Below, one piece after another: positions 27,817-35,699 of a stretch of 64,000 nucleotides of DNA. The notes under the pieces are model-generated. The model was given only the letters and a program-made list of their open reading frames with translations. It was not told where the DNA came from and did no database searches. The DNA is from Botrimarina hoheduenensis (GTDB taxonomy: Bacteria > Planctomycetota > Planctomycetia > Pirellulales > Lacipirellulaceae), in NCBI RefSeq assembly GCF_007859815.1, contig NZ_SJPH01000002.1, positions 694,001 through 758,000 of the forward strand. Direction: 5' to 3'. Made by a program: the position numbers and the translations under genes. Numbering within the stretch: the stretch's first letter is position 1; each line of letters starts with the position of its first letter.

Positions 27817-29871
27817 ATGCCTGTTAACGACACTTCCGAAGTCTCGCTCCCTGTGGTCGGCGTGTGCCCGGCGTGCGAAGAGCTGTTTGCGCTCCCCGGC
27901 CCGGCCTCGCCACGCGGGCGATTGGAGTGCCCGCACTGCCAGACCGAAGTTGAGCATGAGCGGCTGCGCGTGCGCAGCCTTCGTCCGGCGGTTGTCGTCA
28001 GCAGCCCTACTCCGGTAGTCGCCTCCACAGATAGTTCGCCCTCGGCCTCCGTGCGTCCGACGCTCAGCCAAGCACGCGGGTGGACTCCACCGTCGATCGA
28101 GCCGAATTCCTCAATCGGGACGGGTAACGCATCTCCTGCGAAGGACCTCGACAAGTCCCGCGATGGTGAGGCGCAGACCGGCAAAGCGTTGTCGGAGCCG
28201 TTCGGCACCACATCGAAGAGGGGCGACGAACCACTTTCGGCGCGCGGAGCCGACTCAGCTAAGCAGACGTCCGACCTGCTGAAAGAGTTCGGCTTCGACT
28301 TTCGCGATACGCCGCTCGATCAAGAGCCTTCAGCGACTGACGAACCAAAGCCCTCAGCCGCAGGATCAACGGCAGCGCTCGAGCGGGCACCGGCCGTGGT
28401 TCCTGCCCCCTCGGTATCCGAGCGAAGAATCAGCGCAACGCCTAAAGAACCGATCGTGGCAGCGCGGGCCTCGGTAACGATGGGCGTTTCCAAGCCAGTC
28501 AAAGAAGCGAGTCAGCTATCTTCCGCTAGCGATTCGTTTCAGAACGACCTCAGCCATCTGTTGGGGGAAGAAGCAGTAGAACAAGAGGCAGATCGAATCG
28601 AAGACGAAGCGCTCGAGCCGCTGCTGCTCGGTACCTCGGAGCCGCGCCGTCATGGATGGAGCGGTCCGATCAGCGCTGTCGCAGGACTGTTGATGATTGC
28701 GGTGCCCGCGGCTTGGTTGACGTTGAGCGATTTCGAAACCGTTGAACTACCCATGCCCAACTTTACCGCTTCGGGAGAGACTCCCAGCGACCGGGTTCCG
28801 GCCCGCGAGCCCGCAAGCCTAACGCTCCCCCCGGCAGTGCCGAGTGACGAGCCGATTGCGTTGCGTGAGGCGGCTCCATCGGCGGTTAGCCCCGCCGCTC
28901 CACGGAGCCGCTACGAGCACAGCGGAGTCGAGACCGCGACCTATGAGGACGATGCTCAACCCGATATCCCCGCAGCATGGTCAATCCCGAAGGGAGAAGA
29001 GCGCGTCGGCTCGCGTTATGGAGACGCTTCAAAACCGGAGCTGAACAAGGTGCCGGATTCAACGAAGCACGCCGAACCTGCTGAGTTTACCTTGCCCGAC
29101 GACACCCTTCGCGCCACCCCGCCAGCGATGGCGAGCGCGCAGGCCCCGACCCCGTCGACCGACAAACCGATCCGCGCGGCCCGCTCTGCGGTGGTTCCTG
29201 CGAATAACTCACTTCCGACCTCCTCGCCCGCTGCTGATCGGGCGAAGAACGCCTCGTTCGAGTCGGTTCCGAGCTTCCCACTGCGTGGGGCACCGCTGTA
29301 CGACGCCGCTTCCCTCGCGGCGCTCGCGACCGGTGCCCGTGAGGCGGCAGGCATCTTCTCCGAAGGATCGCTGCAAGTGCCGGACGAGGCACCTTCGATG
29401 GGCCGAGCATACGCAACGCTTTGCGAGCTCGGCGAGGCGCTGACGCTTCACGATCCGAATGCCCCCACGCGTCTGCGTCGCGACGCCGAGTTCGCGGCCC
29501 GGGATGTGTTTACCAAGCTCTGGCGAGAGGCCTTGCCCCGCGAAAGCTCGCGGGTGATTGCACGCCATTGGATCGAATGGGGGGATCGCCCGCACGGCGG
29601 CGTGTTCTTCGCAGCCATGCCGGTTGGGCCCCCCGCCAAGGCCGGTAAAATGGTTCGCTATGAGTTTGAGCTGGACGGAATTCGGGTGCCAGTCATCACG
29701 ACCGAGCCGATCGATGCGAAGCGATTTATCTCCTCGCGCGCGCAGATGATAGGAGTGGTAGGAGTGGTGGTGGAATCGCCCGCCGAACGAATCGACGGCT
29801 ACGAAGGAGAAGATCCCCGTGCGGTGTGGTCGCGGAAGACGTTCGCCCTGGGTGAACCGGGCGAGCTGTGA
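27817..29871 (+). CDS. Zinc-ribbon, single-pass membrane protein with long disordered region
   Basis: 684 residues from ATG 27817, with GGAGGA about 10 nt upstream. An N-terminal zinc ribbon has CPAC and CPHC (about 15-18 and 38-41). About 250 Ser/Pro/Glu-rich residues likely to be disordered follow. One membrane helix lies at about 290 (ISAVAGLLMIAVPAAWLTL), then another Pro/Ser/Ala-rich stretch to about 490. The folded C-terminal domain (about 495-684) has GREAAGIFSEGSLQ and HWIEWGDRPHGGVFFAAMPVG. The domain is not one I can name. The stop overlaps mutY by 4 nt (GTGA). It is typical of large planctomycete-specific membrane proteins. Confidence 0.65.
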   Translation: MPVNDTSEVSLPVVGVCPACEELFALPGPASPRGRLECPHCQTEVEHERLRVRSLRPAVVVSSPTPVVASTDSSPSASVRPTLSQARGWTPPSIEPNSSIGTGNASPAKDLDKSRDGEAQTGKALSEPFGTTSKRGDEPLSARGADSAKQTSDLLKEFGFDFRDTPLDQEPSATDEPKPSAAGSTAALERAPAVVPAPSVSERRISATPKEPIVAARASVTMGVSKPVKEASQLSSASDSFQNDLSHLLGEEAVEQEADRIEDEALEPLLLGTSEPRRHGWSGPISAVAGLLMIAVPAAWLTLSDFETVELPMPNFTASGETPSDRVPAREPASLTLPPAVPSDEPIALREAAPSAVSPAAPRSRYEHSGVETATYEDDAQPDIPAAWSIPKGEERVGSRYGDASKPELNKVPDSTKHAEPAEFTLPDDTLRATPPAMASAQAPTPSTDKPIRAARSAVVPANNSLPTSSPAADRAKNASFESVPSFPLRGAPLYDAASLAALATGAREAAGIFSEGSLQVPDEAPSMGRAYATLCELGEALTLHDPNAPTRLRRDAEFAARDVFTKLWREALPRESSRVIARHWIEWGDRPHGGVFFAAMPVGPPAKAGKMVRYEFELDGIRVPVITTEPIDAKRFISSRAQMIGVVGVVVESPAERIDGYEGEDPRAVWSRKTFALGEPGEL

Positions 29872-30983
29872 CCCGCCCCGCGGGCAAGCCGTTAACCGCC
29901 GACAAGCCTCGCCCCGCGGCATGGAAGGACCGCTTCCGGAAGCGGCTGCTGGCGTGGTACGCCACGCACCGCCGCGATCTGCCCTGGCGCCAAGATGGCG
30001 ATCCGTACCGCGTGTGGGTCAGCGAGGTGATGCTGCAGCAGACGCAAGTTGAGACGGTGCGCGCTTACTTCGAGCGCTTCATGACCGCTTTTCCAACCGT
30101 CGAACATCTGGCCGCTGCCGATGAGCAGCAGGTGCTTCGGTTGTGGGAAGGGCTTGGCTACTATCGGCGCGCCCGCTCGCTGCATGCTGCGGCGCGCCGC
30201 GTGACCGAAGAGCATGCTGGCGTTTTCCCCGCCGACCTCGCCACCCTGCAGACCCTGCCGGGCATCGGCCGCTATACGGCCGGGGCGATTGTCTCGATCG
30301 CGTTTGGGAAGCGCGCGCCGATTTTGGAAGCCAACACGATCCGGCTGCTCACACGATTGATCGCTTACGAGGGAGATCCCACTCGCTCCGCCGGTCAGAA
30401 AAGGCTGTGGTCGCTCGCCGAAGAGCTGCTCCCCACGAAGAACGTGGCCGATTTTAATCAAGCGCTCATGGAGCTCGGGTCGTTAGTGTGCACGCCAACC
30501 AGCCCCGCCTGCCCGCGGTGCCCTGTCGAGACACTGTGCGAGGCGCGACGGCAGGGAGTTGTCGGTAAGTTGGCCCCGACGACTAAGAAGCTGGTATTCG
30601 CCGACGTGCGCGAGGCGGCGGTTGTCGTCCGCAAGGGCGCTGCGGTGCTCGTGAGACAATGCGCTGCCGACGAACGTTGGGCCGGGTTGTGGGACTTCCC
30701 GCGCTTCTCACTCGATGCCGAGGAGTCGTTCTTGGTACGCGACGAGATTGCCGATAAGGTTCGTGACCAGACCGGCGTGCGGTGCGAAGTGGGGACACAA
30801 CTGCTGACCCTTAAGCACGGTGTCACGCGCTTCCGCATTACCTTAGAAGTCTACGAGGCTCATGCCATTGACGGACGGATTGCCCGTCCCGGCACGCCGC
30901 GCTGGCTGAAGCCCGTGGAGTTGAGCGATCTGCCGCTGAGCGTCACCGCCCGGAAGATCGCCAAGCGGCTGGTTGCGGAGTAG
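29868..30983 (+). CDS. mutY: A/G-specific adenine glycosylase MutY
   Basis: 371 residues. MutY removes adenine mispaired with 8-oxoG or G. The HhH motif LPGIGRYTAGAI is at about 130-141. The catalytic Glu is conserved (Glu53 in SEVMLQQTQVETV). The iron-sulfur cluster ligands are in the canonical C-x6-C-x2-C-x5-C pattern, from Cys208 to Cys224. A C-terminal NUDIX-like domain with AAVVVRKGAAVLV recognises 8-oxoG. The position that is Asp138 in E. coli MutY is Glu154 here, in ILEANTIRLL. The start is GTG 29868, overlapping the preceding stop as GTGA, so translation is coupled. A downstream hairpin (AGATCGC-GGA-GCGATCT) sits at 30982-30998, overlapping the stop. Confidence 0.94.
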   Translation: MTRPAGKPLTADKPRPAAWKDRFRKRLLAWYATHRRDLPWRQDGDPYRVWVSEVMLQQTQVETVRAYFERFMTAFPTVEHLAAADEQQVLRLWEGLGYYRRARSLHAAARRVTEEHAGVFPADLATLQTLPGIGRYTAGAIVSIAFGKRAPILEANTIRLLTRLIAYEGDPTRSAGQKRLWSLAEELLPTKNVADFNQALMELGSLVCTPTSPACPRCPVETLCEARRQGVVGKLAPTTKKLVFADVREAAVVVRKGAAVLVRQCAADERWAGLWDFPRFSLDAEESFLVRDEIADKVRDQTGVRCEVGTQLLTLKHGVTRFRITLEVYEAHAIDGRIARPGTPRWLKPVELSDLPLSVTARKIAKRLVAE

Positions 30984-31038
30984 ATCGCGGAGCGATCTGC
31001 GCTCGGCGCAGCCCTTGTTTGGGCAGATACTGGGGGAC

Positions 31039-31764
31039 ATGGCACAGACGCTCGTCGCGATCGCTACCTACAACGAGATCGAGAACCTCCCGACGCTTGT
31101 CGAGGCGGTCCTCGCCAGGGTCCCTCAGGCCGAAGTGCTGATTGTCGATGACAATTCGCCTGACGGAACAGGAGCCTGGGCCGCGCAGCGGGCCAAGGCC
31201 GACCCGCGGGTGCGTCTGTTAAGCCGTCAGGGGAAATTGGGGCTGGGATCGGCCACCCTGGCCGCGATGCGTGTGGCGATCGATGAAGGCTACGACGTGG
31301 TGGCCACGCTCGACGCCGATTGGAGTCATCCGCCCGACCGGCTGCCGAAGCTCTTGGAACTCATCGACGCCGGGGCCGATGTGGCGATCGGTTCGCGCTA
31401 TGTGGCTGGCGGTGCGATCGTGGATTGGCCACTGCAACGCCGGCTGGCGAGCCGGTTTGTCAACACCGCGGCCCGCTGGCTGCTGTGGTTGCCCACGCAG
31501 GACTGCAGCGGTGCTTTCCGGGCGTATCGAGTGGATGCGCTGCGTCGGCTCGACTTTACCCAGCTCAGATGCACCGGGTACGCCTATCTGGAAGAGATCC
31601 TCTGGCGGCTCAAGCAGTCAGGGGCTCGTTTTGCCGAGGCTCCGATCACTTTCACCGAACGCCGCGCCGGGGCCTCAAAGATCAACCGCAGCGAAGTCTA
31701 TGCCGCGGCAAGGCTTCTCGTTCGGCTCGGCGCTATCGAGTGGTTCGGGTCACGCCGGTCGTAA
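31039..31764 (+). CDS. GT2 glycosyltransferase, polyprenol phosphate mannosyl/glucosyltransferase type
   Basis: 241 residues from ATG 31039. The N-terminus VAIATYNEIENLPTLVEAV and IVDDNSPDGTG, the catalytic LDADWSHPP, and VAIGSRYVAGG with DCSGAFRAYR are hallmarks of dolichol-phosphate mannose synthase-like GT2 enzymes. No C-terminal membrane region is present, so it is the short soluble form. It would load a sugar from a nucleotide donor onto a lipid carrier for export or cell-surface glycosylation. The donor sugar is not identifiable by sequence. It is 55 nt downstream of mutY and may be co-transcribed. Start at 31039 is favoured since upstream codons lack homology. Confidence 0.9.
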   Translation: MAQTLVAIATYNEIENLPTLVEAVLARVPQAEVLIVDDNSPDGTGAWAAQRAKADPRVRLLSRQGKLGLGSATLAAMRVAIDEGYDVVATLDADWSHPPDRLPKLLELIDAGADVAIGSRYVAGGAIVDWPLQRRLASRFVNTAARWLLWLPTQDCSGAFRAYRVDALRRLDFTQLRCTGYAYLEEILWRLKQSGARFAEAPITFTERRAGASKINRSEVYAAARLLVRLGAIEWFGSRRS

Positions 31765-31943
31765 GGGCTAGCGCCGGCAAAGGCGAGGGTGGCTCTCTCC
31801 CAGCGGTTGGTACCGGGCTGCGCGCTGTTTGGGGTGACCTAGCCTTATGCGGACCTCTTGCGCCCGCGTGAGTAAACCCGCGCGGCGAGGTTACTGGCTG
31901 CTCCCCCCTCTCTCTGAGTCTCTGCCGCACGGAAACAAAGTCC

Positions 31944-33854
31944 ATGACCAAGAAACGCATCGGTATCCTTACGTCGGGCGGCGACTGTCCCGGACTCAAC
32001 GCCGTCATCCGTGGTGCCGTGAAGGCCTGCCACCAGCTCGGCTACGACTGTGTTGGCTTCCTGAAGGGCTACGAGGGGCTTTACGACCCCGTTCAATACG
32101 TTCACCTCACCCCGCGTAGCACCGCGGGTATCTTGAGCCAGGGCGGAACGATCCTGGGCTCGACCAACAAGGGTCGCTTTGCCGCGACGGTCGGGGTGCA
32201 AGACCGCGTCGAGATCGCGCCCGACCTGATTGCTGGCGTGAAGCAAACGATCGAGCAACTCGGCATCGACGGCCTGATTTGCGTGGGCGGCGATGGTTCG
32301 CTCGCCGTCGCCCAGCAGTTTCATGAGAACGGCATCAATGTGGTGGGCGTTCCCAAGACCATCGACAACGACCTGTCGGCTACGGCGTTCACCTTCGGCT
32401 TCGACAGCGCGATCGAGTGCGCAACCGACGCCCTCGACCGGTTGCACACCACGGCCGCCAGCCATGAGCGGATCATGGTCCTTGAGGTGATGGGTCGGCA
32501 CGCCGGCTGGATCGCTCTGCACGCGGGCATCGCCGGCGGCGGTGACGTGATCCTCATTCCCGAGATCAAATGGGACTATGACCACGTCTGCCATAAGATT
32601 CTGCACCGTGAGAGTCAGGGCAAGAAGTTCACACTGGTCGTCGTCGCCGAAGGAGCGCATCTGCCCGATGGTGGCTTGGTTGGCGAGGAACGTGCGGGTC
32701 AGCAAATGAAGCTCGGCGGTGTCGGCCGCGCCGTTACCGACGAGATCGCTAAACGCTTGCACCGCGAAACCCGCCTCAGCGTGCTGGGCCACCTGCAGCG
32801 AGGCGGCAAGCCCACCACTTTCGACCGCGTTCTGGCCACCCAATTCGGGGCCCATGCCGTACGCCTGATCAAAGAGCAACGCTTCGGCGAGATGATCTGC
32901 AGCCGGCCACCGGAGATGACAAGCGTGCCGATTATGGAGGCCGTCAACGTCCTGCGCCAGGTCGATCAAAACGGACCGGCAGTCCAGGCGGCTCGGGCGT
33001 TGGGCATCAGCTTTGGCGATCGTCCGGCCGATGCGTTGGGACACGACGTTTTCAGCTCAGAGGCTTACGTGAATCTTGCTGCGGGGCCGACGGAGGAGGT
33101 CCAGCTCGTTGCGGGTATGCCGATTGAAACCCTAGAAGTCGGGGCGGCTGTAGCAGCGATCGCGGTGGATGAGATCACGGTAGAAGTGCCCGCCGTGGCA
33201 GAGGCCCCTGCGGAAGAGGCCGTTGTAGCAGAGGCCGTTGCGGAAGAGACCGAGCCCCAAGCATCGGCTGAGACCGCAATGGCGCAACCGGCAGAAACGG
33301 AAGCGAAGCGGCCCGATGCCATCACGACCACCGAGCCGGTAGCGCAGAAAATCGTTATCGACCCAACCGCTGAGACTGCGGCCGACGACGAGGACCATGA
33401 AGTCGAAGCGGTCGCGGAGTCGCTGCTTGAGATGCTCGACGAGGTTGATACGGCGACCCAAGGCCCGCTGGAAGCCTTAAAGGAAGAAGAAGCGTCCACC
33501 GACACAGAAGCCAGTGATGACGAGGAGACAACTGCTAAGGCAATCGTCGAGGAATCAGGCGCCGCGACTGACGCGGAAGACCCGATCCGCCGTGCACAGG
33601 CCCAATTGGCGAAGCGCATCGCCGAGGCCGCCCAGGCCCGTCGTGATGAAGCACCCGCCTCGTCAACGGTCAGCGCCGATCTGGGGGCAATTGACGTCGC
33701 GGAGTTGGTCAAGCAGAAGCTTGCCGCGGCTTCAACCTCGGCCGACCCCGCTCCCGCCGCCAAGCCCCCTCTGACCGAGTCAGCCGAGTCCGACTTGGAA
33801 GAGGATTCGGTCGAACAGGCGCGGGCTGCGCTCGAGGCCGCTCTCACCGAGTGA
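31944..33854 (+). CDS. pfkA: 6-phosphofructokinase with long acidic C-terminal extension
   Basis: 636 residues; PFK cores are about 320-420. It phosphorylates fructose 6-phosphate in glycolysis. Motifs are TSGGDCPGLNAVIRG at 10-24, GGDGS at 115-119, PKTIDND at 137-143 (catalytic base Asp141) and MGRHAGW at 183-189. GGDGS is the ATP-type donor motif, while Lys138 in PKTIDND is typical of group III and PPi-dependent enzymes (most ATP-PFKs have PGTIDND). So the donor, ATP or PPi, is uncertain. From about residue 380 the protein runs on for about 250 residues rich in Ala, Glu, Val and Thr, with no fold that I recognise. The frame is continuous, without a stop. A long perfect inverted repeat follows at 33889. 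Confidence 0.92.
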   Translation: MTKKRIGILTSGGDCPGLNAVIRGAVKACHQLGYDCVGFLKGYEGLYDPVQYVHLTPRSTAGILSQGGTILGSTNKGRFAATVGVQDRVEIAPDLIAGVKQTIEQLGIDGLICVGGDGSLAVAQQFHENGINVVGVPKTIDNDLSATAFTFGFDSAIECATDALDRLHTTAASHERIMVLEVMGRHAGWIALHAGIAGGGDVILIPEIKWDYDHVCHKILHRESQGKKFTLVVVAEGAHLPDGGLVGEERAGQQMKLGGVGRAVTDEIAKRLHRETRLSVLGHLQRGGKPTTFDRVLATQFGAHAVRLIKEQRFGEMICSRPPEMTSVPIMEAVNVLRQVDQNGPAVQAARALGISFGDRPADALGHDVFSSEAYVNLAAGPTEEVQLVAGMPIETLEVGAAVAAIAVDEITVEVPAVAEAPAEEAVVAEAVAEETEPQASAETAMAQPAETEAKRPDAITTTEPVAQKIVIDPTAETAADDEDHEVEAVAESLLEMLDEVDTATQGPLEALKEEEASTDTEASDDEETTAKAIVEESGAATDAEDPIRRAQAQLAKRIAEAAQARRDEAPASSTVSADLGAIDVAELVKQKLAAASTSADPAPAAKPPLTESAESDLEEDSVEQARAALEAALTE

Positions 33855-33888
33855 GCCTTGTCTAGCGTAGCAATTGGGAATAACGACA

Positions 33889-33923
33889 ACGAGCCGCGAG
33901 AGAGTCACTCTCTCGCGGCTCGT
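33889..33923. terminator. Perfect 17-bp inverted repeat after the PFK gene
   Basis: The two 17-nt arms (33889-33905 and 33907-33923) are exact reverse complements around a single C. No T run follows. It lies 35 nt past the PFK stop and 120 nt before the aldo/keto reductase. A terminator or transcript-stabilising hairpin is most likely. Confidence 0.6.
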
Positions 33924-34042
33924 AGCGCTTTGCGGCGGGTGTTTGGTGAGATTCTGAACCGACCCCGCGGTTCTGCAACCAGCCGTGGAGCGATAGGATG
34001 GCGGTTTGCTTTGAGCGACCCACCGTCTTCTGAATCATCCCC

Positions 34043-35272
34043 ATGCAATACCGACGCTTTGGCAAGACCGAGCTTTCCATGCCCGTCTTTAGCTGCGGGG
34101 GGATGCGGTATCAGCAGACCTGGGACGACGCCCCGCTGGACGTCGTCGAGGCAGAGAATCAGCGCAATCTTGAAGCCACGATCGTCCGAGCGCTGGAGCT
34201 GGGCATTACGCATATCGAAACCGCACGCGGCTACGGAACCAGCGAGCGGCAGTTGGGTCAGATCCTGCCCGCGCTGCGCGAGCAACGGCCCTCCAGGGGA
34301 GGCCCCGACGGCTTAATCGTCCAGACAAAGGTCGCTCCGCTGCGCGACGCCGACGAGTTCCGCCGCCAGGTGCTCGACTCCCTCGATCGGCTGAAGATGG
34401 AACGCGTCGATCTGTTAGGCCTGCACGGGATCAACACGCACGAGCTGCTCTGGTGGGCGATCCGGCCGGGGGGGTGCCTCGAAGTCGCCCGCCAGTTGCA
34501 AGCCGAGGGACGCGTCGGCCACGTCGGCTTCTCGACCCACGGTGCTACTGATCTGATCGTCGACGCTATCAACGCCGAGCCCTTCGGTGGTTTTGACTAT
34601 GTGAATCTTCACTGGTACTACATCAACCAGTGGAACGGGCCCGCGGTGGAAGCGGCCACACGGCGCGATCTGGGGGTGTTCATCATCTCGCCCAGCGATA
34701 AGGGGGGCATGCTCTATCGCCCCTCGGAGCGACTCGTCGAGTTGTGCCAGCCGCTGCACCCGATCGTTTTCAATTGTCTCTTCTGTCTGAATCGTCCCGA
34801 GATTCACACGCTGAGCCTCGGTGCCTCGCAGCCGAGCGATTTTGATTTGCAAGTCTCGAGCTTAGCGCACCTGCACGAGGCGCACGCCGTGATCGGGCCC
34901 ATCGTCGAGCGGCTTCACGCGGCGCTCGTCGAGGCGGTGGGTGCCGAGCACGCCGATCGCTTTCGCGAGGGGCTCCCCGCGTGGGACGCCGAGAAGAACG
35001 CCGGCTACATTAACACACACGTGGTGCTCTGGCTGCGACAGCTCGCGCTGGCGTACGACATGATCGAATACGGCCAGATGCGCTACAACCTGCTGGGTAA
35101 CGGCGGGCACTGGTTCCCCGGCCTGAGCGCGGCGCATCTCGACACGATCACCGAAGAGCGCTTCGCCAAGGCTTACGGGGCATCACCCTTCGCCGATCAA
35201 ATCGTCGGCTGGTTGCGTGAAACGCACGAGCTGCTCGGCGGTGCGGAGATCAAACGGCTGAGCGCTAGCTAG
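34043..35272 (+). CDS. Aldo/keto reductase family oxidoreductase
   Basis: 409 residues, longer than the usual 320-330. The N-terminal part is the AKR barrel: MQYRRFGKTELSMPVFSCGG, HIETARGYGTSERQLG with the catalytic Tyr, VQTKV with Lys, and RVDLLGLHGIN with His. The C-terminal 90-100 residues (HADRFREGLPAWD..., LYDMIEYGQMRYNLLG-type helices) form an extension. Some AKRs of this group carry a C-terminal 4Fe-4S domain, but I see no Cys cluster here. It should use NADPH; the substrate is unknown. It starts with ATG 34043 and stands alone between two intergenic regions. Confidence 0.88.
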   Translation: MQYRRFGKTELSMPVFSCGGMRYQQTWDDAPLDVVEAENQRNLEATIVRALELGITHIETARGYGTSERQLGQILPALREQRPSRGGPDGLIVQTKVAPLRDADEFRRQVLDSLDRLKMERVDLLGLHGINTHELLWWAIRPGGCLEVARQLQAEGRVGHVGFSTHGATDLIVDAINAEPFGGFDYVNLHWYYINQWNGPAVEAATRRDLGVFIISPSDKGGMLYRPSERLVELCQPLHPIVFNCLFCLNRPEIHTLSLGASQPSDFDLQVSSLAHLHEAHAVIGPIVERLHAALVEAVGAEHADRFREGLPAWDAEKNAGYINTHVVLWLRQLALAYDMIEYGQMRYNLLGNGGHWFPGLSAAHLDTITEERFAKAYGASPFADQIVGWLRETHELLGGAEIKRLSAS

Positions 35273-35699
35273 CGGTATCCGCCGCGGTTGTGAGGAGCCG
35301 ATCCCCCAGCTTGGTGTGCTCGACGGGTTCCTTCGGCAATCATCATCGCGTGACAGGGGACGACGCCACGGTAATCCACGGTGATTCTCGCAATACTCTC
35401 CACTGTGGTTGGAGGAGGAAACCGCAAGATCACTTAGGCCAGGAGAGGCCTATCAAACTCTGGTGTCGCTCTCTCACACGTTTGCGGAGGGCCAATCAGC
35501 TTGCATCGAAGCAGCTGCAAGATCGCAGCTGACAAGCCGACAGAAATCCGTGATAGTGATTGCCCCGCCGGGTCCTTTGCTTAAAGCCAGGACTCACCCG
35601 CCCCCCACCTAGCGTCCCGTAGAAGCCGTTCCGAGTGCGCTTCGCGCGTAGCGGAACCTGGCTATTTGAACGGGGCAGCAATCCACGCCCGCCACCCCG
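35273..35699. other. Intergenic region upstream of the transporter fusion
   Basis: 427 bp with no supported gene. A palindrome, CAGCTGC-N6-GCAGCTG, at 35512-35531 is a perfect 7-bp inverted repeat about 170 nt before the transporter start, and could be an operator. A partial direct repeat (CCACGGTAATCCACGGT) lies near 35367-35382. Nothing else recognisable is seen. Confidence 0.5.
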
